From NCBI RefSeq assembly GCF_030813795.1, contig NZ_JAUSUX010000013.1, forward strand, positions 1 through 64,000: 64,000 nt of DNA, read 5' to 3'. Positions 37,404 through 46,228 of the stretch are shown piece by piece. This stretch comes from Desulfofundulus luciae (GTDB lineage: Bacteria; Bacillota; Desulfotomaculia; Desulfotomaculales; Desulfovirgulaceae). Position numbers and translations under genes: made by a program. A model generated the notes under the pieces. The model ran no database searches. It was not told where the DNA came from and was given only the letters and a program-made list of their open reading frames with translations. Every line of letters begins with the position of its first letter. Positions within the stretch are counted from its first letter, which is position 1.

Positions 37404-38069
37404 TTACCCGGTCTTGGCCGCATTGATCTTTTCAATATATTCTTGGGTGACGAAAATAAATTCGGTCAGCAGGCGCGCGATTTCGTCACAATCATATGTT
37501 AATATGCGCTCCTTGTTCAAGGGAAAGCATATTTTGAAGCGATACTTACCAGATTCTTCAACACGGGCAGATTCCCGTTCCAGGCGAAACCCCAGGCGAC
37601 GTTCCATTTCGGCCTGGTAGTGGAGAAGCGGCAAAAAAAGGCTGTGCTTGTGACCATCCAATACCAGTTCACCCTTAATGATCTTCTGCCCGGAATAAGG
37701 CCCTTTCCGGGGCTGCGTACGGCACAGGCGGTAGAAAATATCCTGCCGGTTGGGCAGCACCAGGCACAGGGCTGAACCTTTTGCCTGCCCCCAGTGCGCT
37801 GCAGACAGGCATTTAATCACTATTCCCCGTTTCATAAGGTACTTTTCTACCCGCCGGCAGATATCTTCCAGAAGAACCCTCCAATCTTTAATTATGTTAA
37901 AATACGTTCCTGAGGCCGGAATATTTTCCTCATGTTTATCATTATCCCGCATCTGCAGCCACTTTTCAAACATTTCTAAAACCCCTAACTGGCCCTTCTC
38001 CAGACCCGATTGCTGAAGAAATTCACGCTTGAACCTGCTAAAAGACAGGATAAATTCGCGATCAGTCAA
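37404..38069 (-). CDS. Uncharacterised 221-residue protein next to CBS protein
   Basis: Soluble, charged protein, not recognised. The middle has RVLLEDICRRVEKYLMKRGIVIKCLSAAHWGQ and the C-terminal part is alternating, with QAEMERRLGFRLERESARVEESGKYRFKICFPLNKE. A TTG at 38069 with an AAGGAGGGGG site 6 bases upstream is preferred over the ATG at 38195, which would overlap the upstream gene. It is located between a small membrane protein and a CBS protein in one apparent transcript. Confidence 0.6.
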   Translation of the reverse strand: MTDREFILSFSRFKREFLQQSGLEKGQLGVLEMFEKWLQMRDNDKHEENIPASGTYFNIIKDWRVLLEDICRRVEKYLMKRGIVIKCLSAAHWGQAKGSALCLVLPNRQDIFYRLCRTQPRKGPYSGQKIIKGELVLDGHKHSLFLPLLHYQAEMERRLGFRLERESARVEESGKYRFKICFPLNKERILTYDCDEIARLLTEFIFVTQEYIEKINAAKTG

Positions 38070-38161
38070 ATTTTCCCCCTCCTTATCCTTCCGGTAACAC
38101 AGGAAGGGGAGCCCTACCCTCCCCTCCGGCTTCATATTGCCTCTGGCAAGCCTTTTCCACC

Positions 38162-38410
38162 CTACAGCGGCATATTGAGCGCCAGCAGCAGGCAAGCTGA
38201 TAGAGCGGCTGCAAGTATAATAACCAGCGGTAAACCGCCTTCTTTTTCTGCGTGGTTTTCGGCCCGGTACAATTCGATCCGGGTGAACGCCTGCTCCAGG
38301 TATTCCAGCAGTGAAGGATCGTGGTCCGGAGACGGCCTGCCCCGGCGGGCCGCTAACGCTTCTTTACCGGAGCAACCCTCTTGCAAGAAGTATACCCTGC
38401 CCTCCTGCAT
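38162..38410 (-). CDS. Small tail-anchored membrane protein
   Basis: 82 residues from ATG 38410 (AAGGAGAGG site). A charged, helical N-terminal part (LLEYLEQAFTRIELYRAENHAEKE) is followed by one C-terminal hydrophobic segment (GLPLVIILAAALSACLLLALNMPL), giving a tail-anchored topology. No family recognised. Same direction as the CBS and TauE genes. Confidence 0.65.
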   Translation of the reverse strand: MQEGRVYFLQEGCSGKEALAARRGRPSPDHDPSLLEYLEQAFTRIELYRAENHAEKEGGLPLVIILAAALSACLLLALNMPL

Positions 38411-38513
38411 GGTCAATCCTCTCCTTAGCCAGGGGTAATATATCGTGAAAAAGAAAAAACGATTGAGAATACAACCACAAGCAGGGCGCTTTTGTTCAGA
38501 CTCCCGGGAATAA

Positions 38514-39686
38514 TTAAGTTTTATTAAGACCCACCGCTACAACTGTATCCTGGGCCTCGAGTTCTCTCTTTCTCTTCCACATGTTGCCCAGGACAATCAC
38601 GCCACCTGTGGCCAGGGCAAAACACATGATGATAAAACTCGTATTATTTAGCAGCTTTATAGTACCCTGGTCGAGTTGCAAAATACCCAGCTGATGCAGG
38701 TAGGTTGGAATGGCTATCCCCCTGCTGATGGAGACAATTAGCATTATAGTAGCCATAACCAGCTTAATCATGTATTCCTTGACGTAGGTGGTGCCCACAG
38801 CACCCAACTGCACACCTATTAAGGAACCGGCCAGCATGAGCAGAACCATCCTTATATCAACAAAACCACTTAAAGCCCAAGTTACCGTACCGGTCAACCC
38901 CATCAAGAAGGCGACCACCAGCTCCGTGGCACTGGCCATAATGGGCGGCACGCCCAGTACATAGATCATACCCGGAACACCAATGAAACCTCCCACCGCA
39001 ATCGTTGCAGCCAGCATGCCGGTGGCAAGCCCCAGCGGAACGATAATCCAGAAAGAAACCCTTGTATTGGCTACATTAAAATTGATCATCGGGGGGATGG
39101 AAAGTCTTTTAATCCTTTCCGCCAATCTGGAAGTGGTATCTTCACTTTTTGCCCGAATTGCCTTTCTGGCATCAAAAAGCATATACAGGCCAACGATGGT
39201 CAAAATCGTTACAAATGCTACACTTACGTAAAGGTTTGAACCGGCCGCACCCCATTTCGCAAAAATAAACTTTTGAACATAGATCCCTACCTGAACGCCT
39301 ATTACAGCCGATATGGCCATAAACAGTCCCAGCTTTAAATCCAACTGGCCGTATTTATAACGCTTGTACGCTCCCACCATTGACTTGGGAAACTTGTGGC
39401 ACATATTGCTGGCTACCGCGATGGCTGCCGGTGCACCCAGGCTCATCATGCCGGGAGTCAGAACGAATGCCCCCCCGGAGCCAATAAAACCGCTGATCAG
39501 CCCGCCGAGAAAGCCCAGGATGATCAGGTAAAATGCCCCCAGCGCGTCGAGGTGGATAAACTGCTTAACCACGTCGCCCGGGCCCAGCGCTTCCCCGGCT
39601 GCTTCACCCAGGGAGGGGATGGAAAGCAAAAACAATGTGCCGAGGGCAACCAGGCTCCAGCGCATTATTTTTTTACGGCGCTCCAT
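38514..39686 (-). CDS. TauE/SafE family anion exporter/permease
   Basis: 390 residues with a signal-like N-terminus and about eight membrane spans. The family pattern is seen in LGFLGGLISGFIGSGGAFVLTPGMMSLGAP and, in the second half, GMLAATIAVGGFIGVPGMIYVLGVP (repeated GGG/GxGGG helices). TauE/SafE proteins move sulfite, sulfoacetate or other small organic anions. It is encoded 1 base after a small membrane protein gene and downstream of a sigma-54 promoter, next to an NtrC-like regulator. The substrate is unknown. Confidence 0.9.
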   Translation of the reverse strand: MERRKKIMRWSLVALGTLFLLSIPSLGEAAGEALGPGDVVKQFIHLDALGAFYLIILGFLGGLISGFIGSGGAFVLTPGMMSLGAPAAIAVASNMCHKFPKSMVGAYKRYKYGQLDLKLGLFMAISAVIGVQVGIYVQKFIFAKWGAAGSNLYVSVAFVTILTIVGLYMLFDARKAIRAKSEDTTSRLAERIKRLSIPPMINFNVANTRVSFWIIVPLGLATGMLAATIAVGGFIGVPGMIYVLGVPPIMASATELVVAFLMGLTGTVTWALSGFVDIRMVLLMLAGSLIGVQLGAVGTTYVKEYMIKLVMATIMLIVSISRGIAIPTYLHQLGILQLDQGTIKLLNNTSFIIMCFALATGGVIVLGNMWKRKRELEAQDTVVAVGLNKT

Positions 39687-39687
39687 T

Positions 39688-39930
39688 TCAATGCACTCCT
39701 TTCTTCAGGGGCCGGATACCCAGAGTTTCCAGGAGATAACTGGCAAACGCACCGTGAATGAAAGAGAAAGCCATGGCTGTAAGGACAACGGCTATCGCAA
39801 AAACACCTCCTTGAGCAAAATAGTGAGTAACGAATTCCTGGTTTAAAAATAATGCCAGATATGCCACCAGGGAGATTATTCCCCATAATATTGCCTGCCT
39901 GACAGGCCTGATCTGGTTACTTTTTTTCAT
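39688..39930 (-). CDS. Small two-span membrane protein upstream of TauE
   Basis: 80 residues from ATG 39930 (GGGGGAGA site). Two hydrophobic segments (QAILWGIISLVAYLALFL and GVFAIAVVLTAMAFSFIHGAFASYLL). The stop is followed directly by the TauE start, so it is probably an accessory or small subunit. Similar small proteins precede TauE-like permeases in other sulfate reducers (recollection, not checked). First gene of the sigma-54-driven transcript. Confidence 0.7.
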   Translation of the reverse strand: MKKSNQIRPVRQAILWGIISLVAYLALFLNQEFVTHYFAQGGVFAIAVVLTAMAFSFIHGAFASYLLETLGIRPLKKGVH

Positions 39931-40122
39931 TATTATCTCCCCCTGCCGGGATTTGCTGTTTTGTAATAATTTTCCTGAATTTCTCACCCAGGATCCTTCT
40001 TCGTGCACATTCCATTCTTATCTTATCCCTGTCCCTGCGATAGTTCTGCCCCTCAAAATGGGATTGTAATGCCTCACCTCCCCACTCTCTTAACCGGCTT
40101 TTAATTTTTTTGTGATCAAAGG

Positions 40123-40138
40123 TGCAAATGCTGTGCCG
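40123..40138 (-). promoter_or_regulatory. Sigma-54 promoter
   Basis: On the minus strand it reads CGGCACAGCATTTGCA, matching TGGCAC-N5-TTGCA with the invariant GG and GC ten bases apart. It points toward the small membrane protein and TauE genes. A sigma-54 activator gene lies immediately upstream, which strengthens the call. Confidence 0.75.
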
Positions 40139-40146
40139 TTGTTCAC

Positions 40147-40172
40147 AAAAAAAAGGCCGTATTTTAAGGCCT
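40147..40172 (-). terminator. Terminator after the CBS gene
   Basis: AGGCC (40168-40172) with GGCCT (40154-40158), 9-base loop, followed by a run of eight T on the minus strand. It isolates the regulator transcript from the sigma-54-driven one. Confidence 0.7.
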
Positions 40173-40392
40173 CCTGGATACACCAAATTTTTGCTTATTG
40201 TTGAAATAGTGGTCAACTGATTATTTTTTCAACACGGTCATCATAACCAAACTGTTTTAACCTGTTAACTCCCGGCTCAGGCCGCCTGACCTTTCAATTC
40301 ATTCCGGCTTGTAATGTTGAATTTTTCAGCAGTCCCATAGAAAATGTGTAATTGAGTTTTTTCACAATGACCTGAACCCCCCCAAAAAAATT

Positions 40393-40902
40393 TCAGCTAT
40401 TCTCCTCTTCCAACTCCAGGTAGTAATCGCTCAATACCTTGAAGACATCAACGGTGCGCACGACGCCCAGCAAGCGCCCACGGTCTAAAACGGGCAAAGA
40501 ATTAACGTTATGCCTTAAAAAAGCACGAACAATGTCCAGAAGTTCATCATCAGCCTGTACTGTGGCCACCGGAACAGGTCGCATGATGTCCCGTACGCGC
40601 ATGCGAGACCCTTCCCTTAATTTTCTTAAAAAGTACCAGCTCCAGGACTCGGATTTAAACAGGGGATCCCTGAGTAACTCATATAGGCCGACTGCTGTTA
40701 AAATACCGCGGAGGGTCAAAATACCCTCCAGGTTTCCATTCTCGTCCAGTACGATCAGGATACGATGACCGTGCCAGGGCCTGCCTTCACGGTGGAAAGA
40801 TTGCCTCAAAGCCTGGATGCCTTCATGAAGGGTGGCATCTGCGGTGATGGTGGTAAACTGTTCAATGGGAATCATAATTTCCCGCGCCTTCAGCGAGAGC
40901 AT
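40393..40902 (-). CDS. CBS-domain pair protein
   Basis: 169 residues from ATG 40902 (GGAGGGG site 6 bases upstream). Two CBS motifs: AREIMIPIEQFTTITADATLHEGIQALR with LEGILTLRGILTAVG, and VRDIMRPVPVATVQADDELLDIVRAFLRHNVNSLPVL with LLGVVRTVDVFKVL. A paralogue of the protein at 36882-37379. Located just downstream of the sigma-54 activator gene, it may sense adenylate state for the exporter or the regulator. Confidence 0.9.
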   Translation of the reverse strand: MLSLKAREIMIPIEQFTTITADATLHEGIQALRQSFHREGRPWHGHRILIVLDENGNLEGILTLRGILTAVGLYELLRDPLFKSESWSWYFLRKLREGSRMRVRDIMRPVPVATVQADDELLDIVRAFLRHNVNSLPVLDRGRLLGVVRTVDVFKVLSDYYLELEEENS

Positions 40903-40942
40903 GGCATACCCCTCCATAACAATTTGCGCACAGAAAACAGGC

Positions 40943-42313
40943 CTAGTCGATAATGCCCAGTTCCTTCATTTTAAGATAAAGGGAACTCCGGTTCATTTTC
41001 AGCGCCTGGGCGGCTGCAGAACGGTTCCAGTTGTGTTCTTCCAGAGCCTGCAGGATGATCTCCCGCTCCACTTCGGCGATCATTTCTTTAAAGGAATCCC
41101 CGCTCAAACCTTTTAACCAGTGCAGGCGGCGGGAACTTTTGCGGATGTTGCGGGGCAGATCCTCCACCGTTAGCAGGGGGCCGGTAGACATCAATACGGC
41201 CCGCTCACAAACATTTTTCAGTTCCCGCACGTTGCCCGGCCAGTCATATTCCAGCAGCAGTTTCATGGCCTGGTCAGTAAACCCGGTTACCTGCTTTTTG
41301 TACTCGGCGTTGTAGAGTTTAATCATATGTTCGACCAGCACGGGAATGTCATCCTTGCGCTCCCTCAAAGGCGGCAGGTAGATATCCACCACGTTCAAGC
41401 GATAAAACAGGTCCTCCCGGAACGTGCCCTCGGCAATACACTTTTCCAGATCCTTATTGGTGGCGGCAATAATCCGCACGTCTACCTTAATGGTTTCGGT
41501 GCCTCCCAGGCGTTCAAATTCCCGCTCCTGGATGACGCGGAGCAGCTTGGCCTGGAGGCTTAAGGACATTTCCCCGATTTCATCTAAAAAAATCGTTCCG
41601 CGCTGGGCCAGTTCAAATTTGCCGGGTTTTGATGTTACAGCCCCGGTGAAAGCTCCCTTTTCATAACCGAACAGCTCACTCTCCAGGAGGTTGTCGGGTA
41701 TGGAGGCACAGTTGATTTTAATGAACGGCTTATCCCGCCGGACACTGTTGTAATGTATCGCCCTGGCCACCAGCTCTTTACCCGTACCGCTTTCGCCTCG
41801 TATGAGCACCGTGGCATTGGAATTGGCCACCCGCCCGATAGCCTTATAGACCTTTTGCATCCCCGGGGATAACCCAATCATGATCTCACCGGGACCGGTC
41901 ATTTCCTTATCGGGCGGGGGCGAGGTTTTTTGCATCAACCGCTTTATTTCTGTGGCTTTTTTAACCGTCTCGATAAGGTCGTTAATCTGGAGGGGCTTTA
42001 AAAGGTAGTCGAAAGCGCCCAGTTTCATGGCTTCGATGGTACTTTGAGTAGAACCGTAAGCCGTGATCAATATAATGGGCGTGTTCTGCCCCTTTAAGCG
42101 CACCAGCTCCAGCACCTTGATTCCGTCTACTTCGGGCATGCGGATATCCAGTAATACGGCCGCCGGATCAAGCGCGGTTATTTTTTCCAACCCTTCCCGG
42201 CCGTCCCGTGCCGTCTCCACACGATAACCGTGGTCCGTAAGAATGTCTTTAAGGCTTTGCCGTACACTCTCTTCATCGTCGACAATTAAAATCAAGTCTT
42301 CCATCACTCTCAC
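40943..42313 (-). CDS. Sigma-54-dependent response regulator (NtrC type)
   Basis: 456 residues. The receiver has LILIVDDEESVRQSL, phospho-Asp in AVLLDIRMPEVDGIKV. The AAA+ domain has Walker A GESGTGKELVARAIH, the sigma-54 contact loop ELFGYEKGAFTGA, and Walker B GTIFLDEIGEM. The C-terminal Fis-type helix-turn-helix is NRSAAAQALKMNRSSLYLKMKELGI. It activates sigma-54 RNA polymerase after phosphorylation. The partner kinase lies 26 bases upstream, and the likely target is the TauE promoter about 800 bases downstream. Confidence 0.95.
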   Translation of the reverse strand: MRVMEDLILIVDDEESVRQSLKDILTDHGYRVETARDGREGLEKITALDPAAVLLDIRMPEVDGIKVLELVRLKGQNTPIILITAYGSTQSTIEAMKLGAFDYLLKPLQINDLIETVKKATEIKRLMQKTSPPPDKEMTGPGEIMIGLSPGMQKVYKAIGRVANSNATVLIRGESGTGKELVARAIHYNSVRRDKPFIKINCASIPDNLLESELFGYEKGAFTGAVTSKPGKFELAQRGTIFLDEIGEMSLSLQAKLLRVIQEREFERLGGTETIKVDVRIIAATNKDLEKCIAEGTFREDLFYRLNVVDIYLPPLRERKDDIPVLVEHMIKLYNAEYKKQVTGFTDQAMKLLLEYDWPGNVRELKNVCERAVLMSTGPLLTVEDLPRNIRKSSRRLHWLKGLSGDSFKEMIAEVEREIILQALEEHNWNRSAAAQALKMNRSSLYLKMKELGIID

Positions 42314-42339
42314 CTCGAAGCAAACACTTTCCTTCCCTG

Positions 42340-44148
42340 CTATGCCCTGAGATAGACGGTGAACCTGGTTCCCTTGCCCACTTCGCTCTCCACTTCTATC
42401 TGCCCGCCATGGGCCTGCACGATCTCATAGGCAATGGCCAGCCCCAGACCTGTCCCCTTCGGCCTGGTGGAATAAAAAGGGTCAAAAAGGTGGGCCAGGT
42501 TCTCTTTGGGTATGCCGCACCCGGTATCGGCAATAGTCATGGCCACCTGCTGCCGGTCGGGCAGGTAAGCGGTGGTAATGGATATGGTACCACCTTCGGG
42601 CATAGCCTGGATGGCGTTAAAGATTATATTGACCACTACCCTTTCCATTTGCTCAGCGTCCATCCAGACCGGCGGCAGGTCGGTACTCAGGTCGAGCAGC
42701 AGGTTATATTTGCCGTGGTGCATCTCCTGGAAGAATTCAGTCAATTCGCGAATCAAAACATTTAGATCGCGCTGTACCAGCCGGGCCTCTGCGGGTTTAG
42801 TAAAGTATAACAACTGTTCCACAATATAATCCAGGCGGGCAATCTCACGCTGAATTGTTGCCAGCGCCTGAGCATTCGGCCTGTTATTCTGTAACCAGTG
42901 CTGGATATAGCAACTAATGGAAGTCAACGGGTTGCGGATCTCGTGGGCGACACCGGTAACTAACTTCCCTAAGGCGGCAAGACGTTCCTGACGCCGCACT
43001 TTTTCCTCCAGGCGCATGCGTTCGGTCAGGTCCCGGCAATTGATCACGGCACCCAGAAGCTGACCGGAAGCAGTTTTTAAAGGCAAAATGCTTAACAGCA
43101 ATTGACGGGAATTTTTTTGGCCGTTGCCCCAGTTTAGCATCAGATCGCGAAACGCTTTTTCTTCTTTTAATGTCCGTTGCAGGCAATCTATCAGGGGTGA
43201 GGTTTTTGAAAAAAGCTCGTTGAACACATGGCCTTTATACCCTTCGGGCAGGGCGAAAAGTTCCCGTGCCAGGTTATTGGCCAGCACCACCTCACCCCCG
43301 GCATTGACTACCACGATGGCTTCATCAATTACGGCCAGCATGGTCTCGGTGTACAGGTTCAACTCGGCAATGCGACGGGCAAAACCGTTAATCCCTTCCA
43401 CGATCTCGCCAAGCTCACCCTGAGCCGGAGGCATGGTTTGGGAGAGGTCTTCTTCCAGAGTCTTTAATCCCTGCTTGATGAACCGCACCTGCAACACCAG
43501 GTCACGGAATATATATATGGCCCCTCCAAAACCCGTCAGCACCACAATAGCAATAGTTGAATAGGCAATCATTTCGATATGACGCCTTTTACCGTAAAAA
43601 CCAACTTCCGAGAGGTATTCAGCGGATCGAATTACACCTTCTACCTTCCCGTTGCGCGTAAACGGCCGGTAAATTTCCACAATTCCGCCCTCTTCCGGAC
43701 CCAGATTTTGTACCAGGCTGGTCCTTCGGGTCATGGTTTCTTCAAAAGCCTTTTTACGGCGCAGGGAAAAGTTGACATCAAAACGGCCTGTGCCGTCAAA
43801 GAATACGTCCAGCGGCGCATAATACAATCCCAAATGCACGTTGGGATACTCGCGCTTGACATCGTTAATTTTGCTATCAACAAAGCTTCCCAGGGTAACA
43901 GTCTTTTCCTGGGGCGTCTTATTAGTAAGACCATGTTCAGTCAGGTAGTCATCCAGACTGACAGTCAGGTTTTGATCAAGCAGGTAAGCGGCTTGATTGA
44001 GCTCCGCCTTCTGGTGTTCCAGAAGGGAAAGCTCGCTGTTTTTGATAATATGAATCATATAGACGGTAAGGAGAACAGGTAATATCAGCAACAGGGTTAC
44101 CAGAAATAATATCCGGTTGCCGAAAAAAAATTTACGCAATGATATCAC
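42340..44148 (-). CDS. NtrB/ZraS-like membrane sensor histidine kinase
   Basis: 602 residues. A membrane span near residues 12-34, an extracellular double-length sensor region (about 35-190, ending FTRNGKVEGVIRSAEYLSEVG, as in Cache domains), a second span (about 195-220), HAMP-like linker, a PAS domain (about 270-385), and the kinase core with GVAHEIRNPLTSI (H box), NIIFNAIQAMPEGG (N box), DTGCGIPKENL and GTGLGLAI. It is the cognate kinase of the adjacent NtrC-type regulator. The Cache-like sensor suggests a small organic acid ligand. Confidence 0.92.
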   Translation of the reverse strand: MISLRKFFFGNRILFLVTLLLILPVLLTVYMIHIIKNSELSLLEHQKAELNQAAYLLDQNLTVSLDDYLTEHGLTNKTPQEKTVTLGSFVDSKINDVKREYPNVHLGLYYAPLDVFFDGTGRFDVNFSLRRKKAFEETMTRRTSLVQNLGPEEGGIVEIYRPFTRNGKVEGVIRSAEYLSEVGFYGKRRHIEMIAYSTIAIVVLTGFGGAIYIFRDLVLQVRFIKQGLKTLEEDLSQTMPPAQGELGEIVEGINGFARRIAELNLYTETMLAVIDEAIVVVNAGGEVVLANNLARELFALPEGYKGHVFNELFSKTSPLIDCLQRTLKEEKAFRDLMLNWGNGQKNSRQLLLSILPLKTASGQLLGAVINCRDLTERMRLEEKVRRQERLAALGKLVTGVAHEIRNPLTSISCYIQHWLQNNRPNAQALATIQREIARLDYIVEQLLYFTKPAEARLVQRDLNVLIRELTEFFQEMHHGKYNLLLDLSTDLPPVWMDAEQMERVVVNIIFNAIQAMPEGGTISITTAYLPDRQQVAMTIADTGCGIPKENLAHLFDPFYSTRPKGTGLGLAIAYEIVQAHGGQIEVESEVGKGTRFTVYLRA

Positions 44149-44271
44149 CTCTTAATAACGGCAGATACTTTTTATTCTTATTGCTTTTTTATTTTAATTG
44201 TAATACCAGATAAAACGGTTTTGGAAGTGCAAAACTTCCCAGTAATTACGTAAATATAAAATAAAGCGTTG

Positions 44272-44308
44272 TAAAAAAAAGACCGGCAACACCTGTAATG
44301 TTGCCGGT
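44272..44308 (-). terminator. Strong terminator at the end of the aryl-acid operon
   Basis: Perfect 10-bp stem ACCGGCAACA (44282-44291) / TGTTGCCGGT (44299-44308), followed by CTTTTTTTT on the minus strand. It lies 43 bases after the paaK stop and before the kinase gene. Confidence 0.85.
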
Positions 44309-44350
44309 TAAGGCGATGGTGCTATGGACCAGCCAGTTTTCTGAGTTAAT

Positions 44351-45637
44351 TTACATGTCCCGGTAGTCAAAAACCCTTTTGCTTTTCTTCTCGCTTCTGG
44401 GTAAGGTGCCCGGCGCAACCACTTCCACGTCGGCAGTAATGCCAATCCTGGATTTCATGTTACGCTTGAAATCCCCGGCGACTCTCTGGGGGTCTTTTCC
44501 CTCTTCCCCTTCTATTTTGATCAGCATGTGATCCTTGCCTTCGATCCTGGTCAAGATTATTTGATACTCACTGCCGGCCCCTTCCGTCACCTTGAGGACA
44601 TGGTCAACCTGGCCCGGGTAGATATTCACCCCCTTAATCTTGATCATGTCGTCGGTCCGGCCGAGAATCCGGTCGATCATGGGATACTCGCTTCCACAAG
44701 GACACCTGTGGGGCAGTAAACGGGTGATGTCATGGGTGCGGTACCTGAGCAGGGGCATACCTTCCTTGGTCAAGGTGGTGATGACCAGTTCTCCCTCCTC
44801 CCCGGGGGGAAGCTGCCTACCCGACACGGGGTCAATGATTTCGAAAAGGAGGTGGTCGGACCAGTAATGGAGACCGCTGTGGCAGGGACAATCAATGGCA
44901 ATTCCCGGGCCGTAGATCTCGGTGAGTCCATAGATGTCAAAGGTTTCAATATTGAAGATTTCTTCAATGCGGCGGCGCATTTTATCGCCCCAGCGTTCCG
45001 AACCGAAGATGCCCAGGCGGAGCTTGATTTGATCCAGGATTCCTCTTTTATAAGCCTCTTCAGCCAGCAGGAGGCCGTAAGAGGAGGTGCCAATCAAAAC
45101 AGAGGTCTTCAGGTCGATCATCATTTCCATTTGCTTTTCCGTATTCCCGGGACCGGTGGGTATGGCCATGGCACCCAGCCGTTCAACGCCGGCCTGAAAA
45201 CCGATACCCGCCGTCCACAGACCGTAGCCGGGAGTAATCTGCACCCTGTCCCGGTTGTTTACCCCTGTCATGGCCAGGGAGCGGGCCATCATTTCGGCCC
45301 AGATATCCACGTCTTTTTTGGTGTAAGGCACAATAATCGGCTTGCCTGTAGTGCCGGAGGAGGAATGTATGCGGACCACCTGTTTCTCAGGGACGGCCAT
45401 CAGTCCCAGGGGATAGGCGTCGCGCAGTTCGTGCTTGTCGGTGAAAGGTACCCGCGCAAGATCGGCAACAGTTTTGATGGATCCGGGGTCCACCCCTGCT
45501 TCGTCCAGCTTTTTGCGATAGAAAGGGGAGTTCTGGTACACCCGCTGGATCATTTCCCGGAGCATTGATCCCTGCAACACATACAAGCTCTCGAAATCGA
45601 ATTGACCCCTGGCAAGATCTGCAGCTTCTAAAGCCAT
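44351..45637 (-). CDS. paaK: Phenylacetate-CoA ligase-like aryl-CoA ligase
   Basis: 428 residues. An AMP-forming ligase that activates phenylacetate or other arylacetates. Motifs: RIHSSSGTTGKPIIVPYTKKDV, FDIYGLTEIYGPGIAIDC, GMPLLRYRTHDITRL, and GRTDDMIKIKGVNIYPGQV, ending in the EKKSKRVFDYRD segment common to anaerobic PaaK proteins. The ATG follows the iorB stop immediately. IOR-linked PaaK in Methanothermobacter serves aromatic amino-acid synthesis from aryl acids, while in fermenters the enzyme handles phenylacetate produced by IOR. Both directions are possible here. Confidence 0.92.
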   Translation of the reverse strand: MALEAADLARGQFDFESLYVLQGSMLREMIQRVYQNSPFYRKKLDEAGVDPGSIKTVADLARVPFTDKHELRDAYPLGLMAVPEKQVVRIHSSSGTTGKPIIVPYTKKDVDIWAEMMARSLAMTGVNNRDRVQITPGYGLWTAGIGFQAGVERLGAMAIPTGPGNTEKQMEMMIDLKTSVLIGTSSYGLLLAEEAYKRGILDQIKLRLGIFGSERWGDKMRRRIEEIFNIETFDIYGLTEIYGPGIAIDCPCHSGLHYWSDHLLFEIIDPVSGRQLPPGEEGELVITTLTKEGMPLLRYRTHDITRLLPHRCPCGSEYPMIDRILGRTDDMIKIKGVNIYPGQVDHVLKVTEGAGSEYQIILTRIEGKDHMLIKIEGEEGKDPQRVAGDFKRNMKSRIGITADVEVVAPGTLPRSEKKSKRVFDYRDM

Positions 45638-46228
45638 TCAACACACCCCCATGGCCCGGCGGCCCATTTCAAAAGCCTTCCGGTTAGTCTCTCTAAACTG
45701 TGACGGCACAGTCTTCAGTACCGCTTCCAGCAACCCCTCCGGGCTGAAGGGAAGGCCGGGGAGAGTCGAGAGCGCCCCCAGCATCACCACATTGGCGGTT
45801 TTACTATTTCCCGCCTCCCTGGCCACCTCCGAAGCCCTGAGAAAGCACACTCCCGGGAGTTCCTTCTCCAGGTACTCCCGGATATCCTGAACCCGGTACC
45901 GGGACAAACCCGCTGATACCGACGTTGGTACAATGACGTCTTCATTAACAATGGCCTTACCACCGGCCTTGAGCTTGGCCAGAGCCCTGGCCGCCTCCGC
46001 CAGTTCAAAACCCAGCAAGACATCGGCCCTGCCGTCCGGGATCAGGGCGCCTGCGAGATTTTCCCCTACCCGGACATGGCTTACCACGCAGCCTTCCCGC
46101 TGGGCCATCCCAATGGTTTCGGAAGTCCTGACCTGCCACCCGGCGTCCATGGCAGCCCTGGCAACGATGCGGGAGGCCAGGACTGTTCCCTGCCCACCCA
46201 CTCCGGTAATAACCATGTCAAACTTCAT
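45638..46228 (-). CDS. iorB: Indolepyruvate ferredoxin oxidoreductase, beta subunit
   Basis: 196 residues, the 2-oxoacid oxidoreductase gamma-type domain: MVITGVGGQGTVLASRIVARAAM, SETIGMAQREGCVVSHVRVG, and NVVMLGALSTLPGLPFSPEGLLEA. It forms the smaller subunit of IOR, which interconverts aryl pyruvates and aryl-acetyl-CoA with ferredoxin. Starts 11 bases inside iorA and abuts paaK. Confidence 0.94.
   Translation of the reverse strand: MKFDMVITGVGGQGTVLASRIVARAAMDAGWQVRTSETIGMAQREGCVVSHVRVGENLAGALIPDGRADVLLGFELAEAARALAKLKAGGKAIVNEDVIVPTSVSAGLSRYRVQDIREYLEKELPGVCFLRASEVAREAGNSKTANVVMLGALSTLPGLPFSPEGLLEAVLKTVPSQFRETNRKAFEMGRRAMGVC

Larger units (their letters stand above)
39931..40392 (-). promoter_or_regulatory. 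Regulatory gap containing a terminator and a sigma-54 promoter
   Basis: About 460 bases without a gene. Leftwards it holds the end of the CBS transcript, the terminator at 40147-40172, the sigma-54 promoter at 40123-40138, and then about 190 bases of leader. Around 40200-40235 a GTTGAA and TTCAAC pair separated by about 22 bases could be part of an activator site, weakly supported. Confidence 0.45.
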
